A program made the position numbers and the translations under genes. From contig CP016211.1 in NCBI GenBank assembly GCA_001931535.1, forward strand, positions 2,632,501-2,696,500: a DNA stretch of 64,000 nucleotides. The letters run 5' to 3'. Positions 39,743-51,635 of this stretch are shown piece after piece (position 1 is the stretch's first letter; each line of letters opens with the position of its first letter). The DNA comes from Minicystis rosea. GTDB lineage: Bacteria; Myxococcota_A; Polyangia; Polyangiales; Polyangiaceae. The notes beneath the pieces were generated by a model. It did not search any database. It worked only from the letters and a program-made list of their open reading frames with translations, and was not told where the DNA came from.

Positions 39743-39756
<14 letters not shown>
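38224..39756 (-). CDS. HTTM-domain membrane protein (vitamin K-dependent carboxylase-like)
   Basis: 510 residues from GTG 39756, which has AGGAG seven bases upstream and overlaps the end of the synthetase gene by 14 bases, giving translational coupling. Several hydrophobic helices span about 35-400 (AAFRIALGGALLVDLA, ALLFFIAAVAAAALLAGY, SIAVTALLVQIASMYLFTGL, AGFVLLQLGIGLSMTIGNF). The motif LLKIESPSWRHGDALHLAL matches the HTTM/vitamin K-dependent gamma-carboxylase-like family. The C-terminal part (about 400-510) is soluble. It probably works on, or is protected from, the product of the coupled A-T-TE synthetase. The reaction is unknown. Confidence 0.82.
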
Positions 39757-42421
<2,665 letters not shown>

Positions 42422-42755
42422 GCTCGAGTCCTCGGGGCAAATGCCGCAGAGGACGCATCGCCCCCGCGGCCGTCGATAGCGCCGGCGGCTCGGAGCGGAG
42501 AGGCGCCGACGAGCGCATGCGCGCGTCGAAGCAAGCGTGAAGCCCCCGCCGAGCGCCGGCGTCACCCGCCAGCGGGCGACGACGAGCTGTGCAAACCATT
42601 GGCTCACCGACATGCCCGCACCAGGGTCGGGGCGCGTATTGCGGGCTCGGTCTCTGCCTGCTCCGCCCGTCGGTCCGCCGCTTCCCGCTTCCACGCCCAC
42701 GCGGGGCGGAGGCGCGACGTCGGGCACCATCGTCGGCTATCATCCGCCCCGCCCG
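42422..42755. other. Divergent intergenic region
   Basis: About 330 bases between the synthetase (minus) and the Hsp70-like gene (plus). It should hold both promoters. It is GC-rich with no obvious -10/-35 pair, hairpin or repeat. No coding gene is supported. Confidence 0.4.
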
Positions 42756-45566
42756 ATGGACGCCACCCCCGAGCCCCGCCCCAACACCAAGCCCGCCGTC
42801 GCGCCGCGCCTGCGCATCGACGACCTCGCGCTCTCCATCCGTCGTTCCACGCCCAACGGCGTGCGCATGGAGATCCGCCCACCGCGCGTCGTGACCGCCG
42901 CCGACACGCACGTGCTCCCGCTCTTCGAGGGCTGGATCCCAACGGCCGAGCTCTGCGTGCGCGCCTCGGGCGTCGCGTCCGAGGGCTTCACCGCCGTCCT
43001 CGATGCGGCCGGCGCCACGCTCGGCGCGCCCGCTGCAGCGGCCGTCAAGCCCACGGACGGCGCGCTCGTGGACTTCACGCTCGAGCTCGCGGTGCCGCTG
43101 CGATCGCTCACGACGGCGGCGGGCGCGCCGATCGCGCTCTCGCTCCTCGCTGCGCCGGGCACCGCCACGCCGGGCAAGAGCGCGCGCCGCGTGCGCCTCT
43201 TCGACGTCACGCTCATCGGCATCAACGGGCACGGCCCGCACATCGCGACGCTCGATCTGCTGGAGTCCACGGACGCCGTGCTCGTCGGCGCGCCCGAGCG
43301 CCGGCTCTTCGATCTGCAGAACCCTGAAGAGGGCTTGTGGATCGGGACGGGCAAATGGCGCCTCCGCCTCTTCGCCGACTGGGCGCGCAACGAAGGTGAT
43401 GGATACACGCTCGACGCTCGCCCGGCCCAGGTCGGGCACCGCTTCCTTCGCACCGACGACGGACCCGCGGTGGTCACGGAAGATGTCACCCGCCGCGCCG
43501 GCGGCCGGCGCACGTACACCGAGCTGGTGCTGGACACTTCGCATCCGGACATCGGCGCCGTCCCCAACGAGGGCATGGATCTGCCGATCGATCTGACCGT
43601 CGAGCATGCGCTCACCTTCGGCGATCACACGGCCGTCTGCGCCTGGTCGGCGGCGTTGCCGATCCGCCTGCGCGATCCGCGCCCGCTCTTGAAGGGCTTC
43701 CAGCGCCTCTCCGCCGTGGGCATCGATTTCGGCACGACGGCGACGGTCGCCGCGCTCTACCAGAAGGGCTATCGCTCGCTGATGCGCCTCGGCAGCTCCG
43801 ACGCGCCGGGCGCGAAGAGCGCGGAGAACCCGACGTATCTGCTGGTCGAGGATCACGAGCGCCTCTGGGTCGAGATGACGCGCGATCCGGTGACGCAGCG
43901 TTTCCCCAACCTGCTCCGCGTCGTGCGCGGCAGCCACGCGGCGCGCGAAGCCCTCGGCGACGTGCCGAGCGCGGTGGTGGGCGAGCTCAAGAGCATGCCC
44001 GAGCGCGTGATCAACCTCGACCAATCACCGCAGCTCCGCGACCGCGAGCGCCAGAAGGACTTCCTCCTCGACGAAGCGCGCGTGCGGGCGCTCGTGCGCA
44101 CCTACGCCTATTTGCTCGGGCGCGCCATCAACCGCCCAGGGCAGGACGTGTATCTCCACTATTGGCTCACGCACCCGGCGAAGTTCGACGAGCGCGCGCG
44201 CACGCTGCTGGAGGAGGAGATCAAGAACGGCATCCTCCTCAGCATTCCGCAGGGCATCGCGGCCGAGGAGATCACCGTCGCCATGAGCGCGAGCGAGCCC
44301 GAAGCGTTCGCGGCCGAGGTTTGCCCCGAGCTCGCGGCGCATCCGGCGCTGGAGCCGCTCGTCTCGCAGTACGGCGAGCTGCGCTTCGCGGTCTTCGATT
44401 TCGGCGGCGGCACGCTCGACGTGGCCTGCGGCCGCTTCCGGCCCGCGACGGAGCAGGAGCAGGAAGAGTTCGGCAGCCAGACGGTGATCGAGACGCTCCA
44501 GGTCAGCGGCGACGATCACCTCGGCGGCGACTACCTCACGCACGAGCTCACGTGGCTCGCGCACCAACACGACAAGCACCTCCCCGAGATGGAAGAAAAG
44601 GAGGTGCCGATGATGCGGCCGCAAACGATCCCGCCCAACAACCTCGCGCCCAAGCCGCACCTCTACAAGCGCAGCTTGGCCGGCCGGCAGAATCGATTCC
44701 GCTTCGAGCGCGAGCTCGGCTTGGAGGCGGTGAAGTTCGGCCCCGAGCACGAGCCGAAGCGCGTGGCCACGCTGAGCGCTGCGCGCCTCGATGGAACCGA
44801 GGTCGGCCTCACGTCGCTCGCCACCGATCTCCCGGGCCTGCACGTGCGCCTCAAAGAACACCTCGGCGCGCGCATCCGCGACGGCGTGAAGCTGATGAAG
44901 AACATGCTCGCCATCGCGCCGTGGTCCGATGGCAAGCCGCCTTCGGCCGACTTCCGCGAGCAGGGCGTGGTCATCCTCCTCGCGGGCAACTCGTCGCGCA
45001 GCGCCTTCGTGGAGCGGGCCTTGGCGGACGAGCTCGGCATCCCCGATCTCAAGGTCTGGCGTCCCGACAGCGACGGGCCGTTCTCGCACGTGGTGCAGTG
45101 GGAGACGCCGCAGCGATCGGAGCGCGGCGCCACCATCGTGGGCGTCACGCCGAAGACGGCGGTGGCCCTCGGCGCCCTCAAGATCGCCAACCACGAGGTG
45201 CACCTCGTGCGGCGATCGCAGGGCTTCAGCTACTTCCTCGGCGATCTGCGCGGCTTCCCGCCCAAGTTCACGGCCATCATCCCCATGGGCGCGCCCACCG
45301 GCGATCCCAACGTCTTCGGGCCGCACTACATCGACTTCGGCCGCTGGGACTCGAAGACGCCGCTCCGCGCCAGCCGCGAGTACGTGGCGGGGAAGATGAC
45401 GTCGAGCGATCCGCGCATCTCGCTGATCCCGACGGGCCTGCCGCCGGGCATCGTGGGCCGGCTCCACGTGTGTGTGGTCACGCCCGAAGAGATCGCGCTC
45501 ATGCTCCAACGCGAGGGGCAGGATCCGATCTGCGTGATGCTCAACCTCCAGAAGTTCATGTGGTGA
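42756..45566 (+). CDS. Hsp70-like ATPase with a long N-terminal extension
   Basis: 936 residues from ATG 42756. Residues about 1-315 are a beta-rich extension without a named family. The Hsp70/actin-like ATPase core follows: phosphate 1 around G322-D324 (AVGIDFGTTATVAALY), phosphate 2 at 547-555 (FDFGGGTLDVACG) and the adenosine motif around 743-747 (LLAGNSSRS). The insertion between them is long and the usual C-terminal substrate-binding domain was not recognised. It is followed 12 bases later by a GrpE-like gene, so it is probably a dedicated chaperone pair. It faces a caspase-like gene across 40 bases. Confidence 0.85.
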   Translation: MDATPEPRPNTKPAVAPRLRIDDLALSIRRSTPNGVRMEIRPPRVVTAADTHVLPLFEGWIPTAELCVRASGVASEGFTAVLDAAGATLGAPAAAAVKPTDGALVDFTLELAVPLRSLTTAAGAPIALSLLAAPGTATPGKSARRVRLFDVTLIGINGHGPHIATLDLLESTDAVLVGAPERRLFDLQNPEEGLWIGTGKWRLRLFADWARNEGDGYTLDARPAQVGHRFLRTDDGPAVVTEDVTRRAGGRRTYTELVLDTSHPDIGAVPNEGMDLPIDLTVEHALTFGDHTAVCAWSAALPIRLRDPRPLLKGFQRLSAVGIDFGTTATVAALYQKGYRSLMRLGSSDAPGAKSAENPTYLLVEDHERLWVEMTRDPVTQRFPNLLRVVRGSHAAREALGDVPSAVVGELKSMPERVINLDQSPQLRDRERQKDFLLDEARVRALVRTYAYLLGRAINRPGQDVYLHYWLTHPAKFDERARTLLEEEIKNGILLSIPQGIAAEEITVAMSASEPEAFAAEVCPELAAHPALEPLVSQYGELRFAVFDFGGGTLDVACGRFRPATEQEQEEFGSQTVIETLQVSGDDHLGGDYLTHELTWLAHQHDKHLPEMEEKEVPMMRPQTIPPNNLAPKPHLYKRSLAGRQNRFRFERELGLEAVKFGPEHEPKRVATLSAARLDGTEVGLTSLATDLPGLHVRLKEHLGARIRDGVKLMKNMLAIAPWSDGKPPSADFREQGVVILLAGNSSRSAFVERALADELGIPDLKVWRPDSDGPFSHVVQWETPQRSERGATIVGVTPKTAVALGALKIANHEVHLVRRSQGFSYFLGDLRGFPPKFTAIIPMGAPTGDPNVFGPHYIDFGRWDSKTPLRASREYVAGKMTSSDPRISLIPTGLPPGIVGRLHVCVVTPEEIALMLQREGQDPICVMLNLQKFMW

Positions 45567-45578
45567 GGTCCTGAACCG

Positions 45579-46337
45579 ATGAGCGAATCCTTCGCGGCGG
45601 CGCTGCGCGCCGAGCTCGATGCAGTGGTGGGGCGCTACGAAGCGCTGGTGCGGGCCCTCGCCGAGGTGTCCGGGCGCGAGACCGACACGCTCCGCGCCGA
45701 GGTGACGCGCCTCTCGGCCGACAACGAGCGCCTGCGCAGCGAGGCCTCCCAATTGCGGGCCGAGGCGGCACGCATCGAAGCGCGCGCGCTCGCGGCCGAG
45801 AAGCGCGCCGACGATCTCGCGATCGATCTCTCACGCGCTCGCGAGAAGGCCGATCGCGAAGCACAGGCGGCGCAGGCCGCGCACGCCGCGACGCAAGCCT
45901 ACGAGGAGCAATTCGCCGCCGAGCGCCGCTTCGTCGAAGCATGTCGAGACACCGCGGGCAGCCTCCTCGGCGAGGCCGTCGCGACCGCGGCGGGGCGATC
46001 GCTGGACGCGACCTCAGCCACCTTCGCCGCGCTCAAATCCAAGGGGCTCGAAGCGGTGCTCGCCGCCACCTTCAAAGAGCGCGGGCGCAGCACCGCGCAG
46101 GCCCCGCTGCTCGAACGCGAGCGCGCCGCCTTGCCGGCGCTCGCGGCCGCCGCCGGCTGCGAGCTGATCGCTCCGCCCACTGGGACGCGCTTCTCTTCGG
46201 CCACGATGGAGCGCGGCGCGAGCGTCACCGATCCCGCGGAGGAAGGGAACGTTCTCGACGTCGCCATGCCCGGGCTCCGCCGCGCCGGCACCGACGGCGC
46301 CCTCGTCTTCCCGCGCGTCGTCGTCGCCACGGGTTGA
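45579..46337 (+). CDS. GrpE-like nucleotide-exchange protein, coiled coil
   Basis: 252 residues. Residues about 25-115 are a coiled coil (RAEVTRLSADNERLRSEASQ and following). The last 60 residues match the GrpE beta-domain pattern: GCELIAPPTGTRFSSATMER, GNVLDVAMPGL and FPRVVVATG, compare GVEVI...HQAI...GNVLGIM...RAAMVTVA of E. coli GrpE. It should release ADP from the neighbouring Hsp70-like protein. The start codon follows the Hsp70-like stop by 12 bases. It is shorter and more divergent than housekeeping GrpE. Confidence 0.72.
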   Translation: MSESFAAALRAELDAVVGRYEALVRALAEVSGRETDTLRAEVTRLSADNERLRSEASQLRAEAARIEARALAAEKRADDLAIDLSRAREKADREAQAAQAAHAATQAYEEQFAAERRFVEACRDTAGSLLGEAVATAAGRSLDATSATFAALKSKGLEAVLAATFKERGRSTAQAPLLERERAALPALAAAAGCELIAPPTGTRFSSATMERGASVTDPAEEGNVLDVAMPGLRRAGTDGALVFPRVVVATG

Positions 46338-46377
46338 TGCGACGGCACGCGCCTCGCGATCGCTCGAAGCGCTCGTC

Positions 46378-48510
46378 CTAAACCTTCCGCGTGAGCAGCC
46401 GGATCCGTCGCGTCGACCACGCTTCACTGGGAGACGAGGCGGGTCGCACGGCGCGTGTCGTGTCGTGCTCGACGTGGAGCGCGTTGCGCAGTTGATCCCA
46501 CACGCTCGTCGCCGCCGCATCGCTGCTCGCGCTCGCGGAGCGCGTGCCGAGATCATCGATCGGGGGGCACAGCACCCACCACAGCTCGGTGTCCGCGATG
46601 GTGAAGAACAGCTTGATCACATCGAGCGTCTCGCTTCGATCCGGTGGAAGGTACGTGCGCAACGCGAAGGTCCAATCGCTCTCGGGCGCGATCGTCCGGT
46701 ATCGCTCCGTCGGGATCGTCCGGCCCGGCGGCGGCGACGGCTCCACGGCGGCGATGCCCCAATCATCCGCGAAGTCGAGGGCGACCATGTTGACGCTCCG
46801 GGCCCCATCGTTGCGAACGCGCACGAACACCCATTGGTCCGGCGCCAGCAGGTGCGCGTCGCCTTCGAGTGCGAGCGGTGTCCCGCCTTGCGGCGGCTGC
46901 TTCGCGGTCCACTCGAGCGGTGGTGCGCAGAGCTGGACGTGGATCTCCTGCGCAAGCGAGCTCGCAGGATCCTCGATCGCGAGCAACGTCTGGTAACGGA
47001 TCAGATGGAGCAGCCGATCGACCACGAGCGAAGCCGGGCTCGCCGGGATGGCACCGACGTTCGGGATCGGCGCGCCCGTGGCATCCGCGAGGACGTAGCT
47101 GCCCGCCGCATCGAGCATGATCCGATAGTGCGGCGCACCGCTCGTGCAGACCTCGAGCAGCCCTCGGCCACGCGTCGCAACGGCGTCCGTCACCGCGGCG
47201 AGCAGCGCAGCTTGATCGATCTCCGCCGGGAGATCGTCGCGGTGAACGATCGCCACCGATCGACACCGCGTCGCGGCGCTCTCGCCCTCGTAGCGCGCGG
47301 GCGCGCCGAGCTCGATGTATTCGATGCGAGCGCCTGCATCGAGCGTCGCCCAGGACGTCGTGGCCATCGGCAGCGCGACGATCGCCGTGCCCACGCGATC
47401 CTCGGCGCTCGCAAAATCGATCGTTCCTGCGCGAAAAATGGTGAACGTTGCGCCCGGGCCGATCCCGGTGACGCGGCCGGTGTCGAGCTTCACCCGGCGC
47501 GCCGGCCCGTCGACACCGATCACGATCGCGGTCTGCGCGATCGATCGCAACGCGGTGCCGAGGACTTCGCGGCCCGCTTCGCCGAGGAGCTGAGGCGTCT
47601 GCGGCACGCGCTGCGCCTTCACGTTGGCGAGGATCGCGTCATAGAGCGTCCTCCACGGCTGTGCTGCGCTGCTGTGCTCGAGCGCGCGGAGGTACGCCGA
47701 CGTCAGCAAGCCGCCGGAGGTGCCGTCGTCGAACGATCCTTCGAGCGCGGCCTCCACGTCACGCGACGCGGCGAGCAGCACGTAGCCCGCGGCATCCGGA
47801 AGCCATCGCGTCGCGGTGACGCCGCGCTGACGAGAGCCGCTGTCGCCGAGCCGATTCCAAGCGGCGTGCAGCGCCTCGTCGGGAGCGACGCCGTCCTCCG
47901 GTCGCGCCGTGGTGTCGATGAGATCGTCGGGCTCGGCGCTCCGATTCAGCATCGTCGCGCAGCGCCGCACCAAGCTGCCGCGCGTCGCGCCCCCCGAATG
48001 GCAGCTGTCGAGCACCAGCGTGACGACGGCCTGCTTCTCGCGGACGAGCCGCTCCACATGGAACGCGAGATCGAGATCGCGCACATGACGCACCGATCGA
48101 TCCCCGACGTCGATGGGCACGAGCGTCTCATCGACGCCGTTCTTGCCCTTCTTTTCCGGCCATTTCGTGGGCACACGCCCGCCGTGCCCGGAGTAGTGGA
48201 TGTACACCTGATCGCCGGGCGCGGTCCGCGCAAACAGCGCCTCGAGCGCCGTCGTGATGTTCGCGTACGTCGGCCATGCGCTTTCCGGCTCCGGCGGGCG
48301 CGCGCCGCCGAGGTTGCTCGCCGTGAGCTTCACGATCTCGATCGGCGCGGGCACGCGGCTCCGCAGCATCTGCTCGACGCGAGTCACGTCGCGTACGGCG
48401 CCGCTCAAGCTCGCGTAGGTGGCCCCGCTCGGGATCGCGTTGGGAAAGTAGAAATCCGCGCCGATGAGGAGCGCGCGAAACGTGGTCGGCGCACCCGCGA
48501 TCTCGGTCAT
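46378..48510 (-). CDS. Caspase-like (C14) peptidase with C-terminal beta domains
   Basis: 710 residues from ATG 48510 (GAGGGAGA upstream). The N-terminal 260 residues form a caspase/metacaspase fold: FRALLIGADFYFPN, the catalytic His109 in YIHYSGHGG and the catalytic Cys170 in LDSCHSGGATRG, followed by LLAASRD. The rest is a helical/beta region and a C-terminal beta-sandwich (PDQWVFVRVRNDGARSVNMV), common in bacterial caspases as a sensing or anchoring part. No signal peptide. The gene ends 40 bases from the GrpE-like gene on the other strand. It may act in programmed cell death or proteolytic signalling. Confidence 0.9.
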   Translation of the reverse strand: MTEIAGAPTTFRALLIGADFYFPNAIPSGATYASLSGAVRDVTRVEQMLRSRVPAPIEIVKLTASNLGGARPPEPESAWPTYANITTALEALFARTAPGDQVYIHYSGHGGRVPTKWPEKKGKNGVDETLVPIDVGDRSVRHVRDLDLAFHVERLVREKQAVVTLVLDSCHSGGATRGSLVRRCATMLNRSAEPDDLIDTTARPEDGVAPDEALHAAWNRLGDSGSRQRGVTATRWLPDAAGYVLLAASRDVEAALEGSFDDGTSGGLLTSAYLRALEHSSAAQPWRTLYDAILANVKAQRVPQTPQLLGEAGREVLGTALRSIAQTAIVIGVDGPARRVKLDTGRVTGIGPGATFTIFRAGTIDFASAEDRVGTAIVALPMATTSWATLDAGARIEYIELGAPARYEGESAATRCRSVAIVHRDDLPAEIDQAALLAAVTDAVATRGRGLLEVCTSGAPHYRIMLDAAGSYVLADATGAPIPNVGAIPASPASLVVDRLLHLIRYQTLLAIEDPASSLAQEIHVQLCAPPLEWTAKQPPQGGTPLALEGDAHLLAPDQWVFVRVRNDGARSVNMVALDFADDWGIAAVEPSPPPGRTIPTERYRTIAPESDWTFALRTYLPPDRSETLDVIKLFFTIADTELWWVLCPPIDDLGTRSASASSDAAATSVWDQLRNALHVEHDTTRAVRPASSPSEAWSTRRIRLLTRKV

Positions 48511-48650
48511 GACGATCTCCCTCGCGCACCGGCGCGCCTGCGAAGGCGGCCGGCCCGGAGATGAGATGGGATCGAAGTGGGTCGGTCAAGCCGCCACACC
48601 GCGCGCATCGCGGCGGTGGGGATCGCGACGCGTGCGCGCCGCGAGGAGCG

Positions 48651-49319
48651 CTACTTCTTCGGCGCGGGCGCGGCGGGCGCCTTCGCGGGCGGAGTCGCCG
48701 GCTTCTCCGGCGCCTTCGGAGCGGGGCCGCCCTTGCCGGCCGCGCCGCTGTTGTACATCTGGATGGCGCGGTCGGTGAGCTCGAGGTCGCCGCGGAAGTA
48801 CGGCACGGCCGACTTCTCCAGCACCATCTCGAAGCCCTCCTGCGCGGCGATGCGCTTCACCGCCTCGATGATCCCCTGCAGGATCGGCGTCGTCAGCTCC
48901 TGCTCCTTGCGCTGCATCTCGCGCTGGGCCTCGACCGTGATGCGCTGGAGCTCCGCGTCCTGCTGGAGGAGCTTCTCGTACTTCTTCTGGAGGACGTCCT
49001 TCGACGACTTGCCCGCCTGCATCTCCTTCTCGAGCGCTTCCTTGTCGGCCTGGAGCTGGCGCTGCTTCTGATCCAGCTCGACCTGGCGCGCGTCGAAGAG
49101 CTTCTTCAGCGTCGCCTGCACCCGGAGGCCCTGCTCCGTCTCGGCCACCGCGCGGCGGACGTCGATGACCGCCACCTTCGAGGGGGCGGTCTGCGCCGCG
49201 GCGGGCGCCGTCGCCAGCATGAGCGAGCTGCCGGCGATGATCGCGGCCAGCGCGGGCGCGGCGGCACGGCGGAGCCATGAGGACGAACGGGGGGCGGGGA
49301 GGCGCTCGGGAGTGTGCAT
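48651..49319 (-). CDS. skp: Skp/OmpH periplasmic chaperone
   Basis: About 222 residues from ATG 49319; a GTG at 49325 is possible. The signal peptide ends LMLATAPAAAQTA. The mature protein is a long helical hairpin (TLKKLFDARQVELDQKQRQL, EKYEK-type coiled coil) starting with the beta strand VAVIDVRRAV and ending in FEMVLEKSAVPYFRGDLELT, the standard Skp layout; an Ala/Pro-rich tail follows. It should hold unfolded outer-membrane proteins in the periplasm. The usual BamA neighbour is absent. It lies 140 bases upstream of the caspase gene on the same strand. Confidence 0.85.
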   Translation of the reverse strand: MHTPERLPAPRSSSWLRRAAAPALAAIIAGSSLMLATAPAAAQTAPSKVAVIDVRRAVAETEQGLRVQATLKKLFDARQVELDQKQRQLQADKEALEKEMQAGKSSKDVLQKKYEKLLQQDAELQRITVEAQREMQRKEQELTTPILQGIIEAVKRIAAQEGFEMVLEKSAVPYFRGDLELTDRAIQMYNSGAAGKGGPAPKAPEKPATPPAKAPAAPAPKK

Positions 49320-49422
49320 CGTCACAGGGCCCTAGTCCCGAGGCCTGGCACCGTCAAGGAAACGAGCATGCCAGCAGAGCCGTGGCGCACGCGAACGCCG
49401 CGGTGTCGTGATTCGCGCGGCG

Positions 49423-50358
49423 TCAGCTCTTCTTGAGCACCGCGGCCGTGAGGATGTCGCCGCCGCTCGTGCCGACCCACATCGTCGAGCCGCCCTTGGC
49501 CGTCAGCATGACGACCGTCGGCTCGCCGCGGCCGGGCAGGGAGAGCGTGTGCTTCGCGGTGATCGGCCCCGAGTCGCTGGCCGCCGCGATGGCCTCGGAG
49601 TCGTAGAGGGCCGCGCGACCATCCTCGAAGACCGCGATCATGGACGTGTCCAGGACCGCGACGTCGTTGGGTGTCCCGTCCAGCTCCACGAGCTTGGCCG
49701 CGAGGCGCGCCGGGCCGCCGGTCGCGAGGCAGACCGTGCGTGATCCCTTCTTGTACACGGCCACGAGCCGCTGCCCACCGCGCACCCGATCGAGGCGCGC
49801 GGCCTCGTTCGGCAAGTTGCAGCGCAGGCTCGCGCCCGGCTCGGGCGTGGCGCCCGGATGCACGCGGAGCTGCCCGCCGCCTTCACCGTCCACCACCACG
49901 TAGGTCTCGACGTCGCCGACGTCGCACGCGCGCACCGAGCCGCGGAGCTGGAAGGGCCGCGCGTCGACCTCGTGCTTGTTCACGCGGAGCTCGGTGGCCG
50001 TGCCGTCCCATCCGATGGCCAGCGCCGTCTCGCCGCCGGGGCGCATCGAGAGGCTGCGCACGTCGCGCGCGACCTGATCCATCTTCGGGGTGTGGGTGAT
50101 GTCGAGCAGCGCCCACACCGCGTCGTCCGAGGCCCGCACGACGGCGACGTCGCGCGACAGCAGCGCGACCGACTCGGCCCCATCGAGCGACACGTTGGTG
50201 GTCTTGCCGTTCGCGCCGCTGGTCGGGACGACGCCGATGCGCACCGGCTCGTTCGAGACCATGGCGACGAGGCCCGGATTGGCGAGGAACGCGGCACCGC
50301 GGATCTCCGCGTCGAGGCTGTGAACCTTCTTGGGCGTGGCGATGGACTTGAAGGGCAT
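49423..50358 (-). CDS. Uncharacterised soluble protein, beta-propeller-like
   Basis: 311 residues from ATG 50358. No signal peptide. Short repeating strands with DGxx turns (VSLDGAESVALLSRDVAVV, DDAVWALLDITHT, GWDGTATELRV, FEDGRAALYDSEAIA, GGSTMWVGTSGGDILTAAVL) suggest a seven-blade WD40/propeller fold. No enzyme motif. The function is unknown. Single gene between skp and the VOC-GST gene. Confidence 0.7.
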   Translation of the reverse strand: MPFKSIATPKKVHSLDAEIRGAAFLANPGLVAMVSNEPVRIGVVPTSGANGKTTNVSLDGAESVALLSRDVAVVRASDDAVWALLDITHTPKMDQVARDVRSLSMRPGGETALAIGWDGTATELRVNKHEVDARPFQLRGSVRACDVGDVETYVVVDGEGGGQLRVHPGATPEPGASLRCNLPNEAARLDRVRGGQRLVAVYKKGSRTVCLATGGPARLAAKLVELDGTPNDVAVLDTSMIAVFEDGRAALYDSEAIAAASDSGPITAKHTLSLPGRGEPTVVMLTAKGGSTMWVGTSGGDILTAAVLKKS

Positions 50359-50559
50359 CGCGCCGAGACTAACCGAACCGAGAGAGAAATCGGCTTCGAT
50401 TCACACGCCCCGCGCGCCCAGGCGGCGCCGGCCTGAGGGAACCCCAGGAACCTGCATCCGACAGCGGCTACATGACGAGGCTCTCGACCGCTTCGGCCCC
50501 TTCGTCGCCGCTGGGTCGCACAGCCGCAGCCGCTGCCTTCGTGCGTCGCGCGCCCTCGG

Positions 50560-51546
50560 TCACACCTCGATCGCGATCCCGTGGGCCCGGACCGCGCGCC
50601 GTACGCCCGGTCGTTCCAGCAGCGCCTTCGCCGAGCGCCGAGTGTTCTCCCCGAGCCCGAGCCCGAAGCGCTGAATCCAGCACACGAAGACGAGCGTGTA
50701 GGCATCGGCGGCGCTGAACCGATCACCGAGGACGAACCGCTTGCCCTCCAAGGCTCGATCGAAGCGATCGAGATGGCTTTGCGTCGCCGCCTTCAGCGCA
50801 TCGTCGGGTTGCGCGCCGCGGAAGAGCGCTTCGAACAGCAGCGCGAAGCTCGGATGAATCGTCGACGCGCACCACGCGAGCCACTCCTGCGCCACGGCCC
50901 GCTGCCTGTCACCGGGCGAAGGCAAGAGGCTCGCCTGCGAATGCGTGTCGGCGATGTAGCTGATGATGGCCGGATTCTCCGTGAGCACGGTGCCGTCCTC
51001 GAGCTCGAGCACCGGCACTTTGCCCTTCGGGTTGAGCTTCAGATACGCCGGCCCGCGATGCTCGCCCGCGCGCAAATCGACGCGCTGGAGCGCGAAGGAC
51101 ATGCCCGCTTCTTCGAGCGCGATGTTGGCCGCGAGCGAGCAGCTCCCGCCGGCGACGTGGAGCTTCGTGCCCGGCGCGCGGCGGCTGTGGAAGCCCACCA
51201 GGTTTCCTTCGGTGTCGTGCACCAGCGCGACGAAGCCCGGAGGCCCGATGTCGGTCTTGGGCATGATCACGCGGCCGCCCGCGCCCTCGACCCGCGCGAG
51301 GCTCTCGTCGAGCTTGCCATCGGCGTCGAGGTACACGAGGGCGCCGCTCTCCGTCGGCTCGCGCCCTCGTTGATGCACCAGCGCGCCGCCGATGCCGTCC
51401 TCGACCGCCGACGCGAAGAGCGCCATGGGACGTCCATCTTCCGTGGCGCGTCGCAGCTCGATGTCGAGCACCGTCTCGTAGAACCGAACGGCGCGGTCGA
51501 GATCGCGAACGAAAATTTCGAACCAATGAATCGCGTGCTGCCGCAT
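50560..51546 (-). CDS. VOC (glyoxalase/bleomycin family)-glutathione S-transferase fusion
   Basis: 328 residues from ATG 51546. Residues 1-122 are a VOC domain (HWFEIFVRDLDRAVRFYETV, GALVYLDADGKLDES, LVGFHS). Residues about 128-328 are a complete GST (KLHVAGGSCSLAANIALEEA, LKLNPKGKVPVLELEDG, ENPAIISYIADTH). The junction is short, and the codon where a free GST would start is ACG (T-K-L-H) where M-K-L-H would be expected. The pair may be a real fusion or two genes joined by loss of a stop and a start. It lies about 90 bases downstream of the frameshifted WYL regulator and is presumably regulated by it. Confidence 0.88.
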   Translation of the reverse strand: MRQHAIHWFEIFVRDLDRAVRFYETVLDIELRRATEDGRPMALFASAVEDGIGGALVHQRGREPTESGALVYLDADGKLDESLARVEGAGGRVIMPKTDIGPPGFVALVHDTEGNLVGFHSRRAPGTKLHVAGGSCSLAANIALEEAGMSFALQRVDLRAGEHRGPAYLKLNPKGKVPVLELEDGTVLTENPAIISYIADTHSQASLLPSPGDRQRAVAQEWLAWCASTIHPSFALLFEALFRGAQPDDALKAATQSHLDRFDRALEGKRFVLGDRFSAADAYTLVFVCWIQRFGLGLGENTRRSAKALLERPGVRRAVRAHGIAIEV

Positions 51547-51635
51547 GGGGCCTCCTCGATCGTCGGCCGCCGGCGCGCACGTGGCCGGCGGCGTTTCGTC
51601 GTCGGCACCCTACGAGGCGTCGTGACAGCCCTTTG

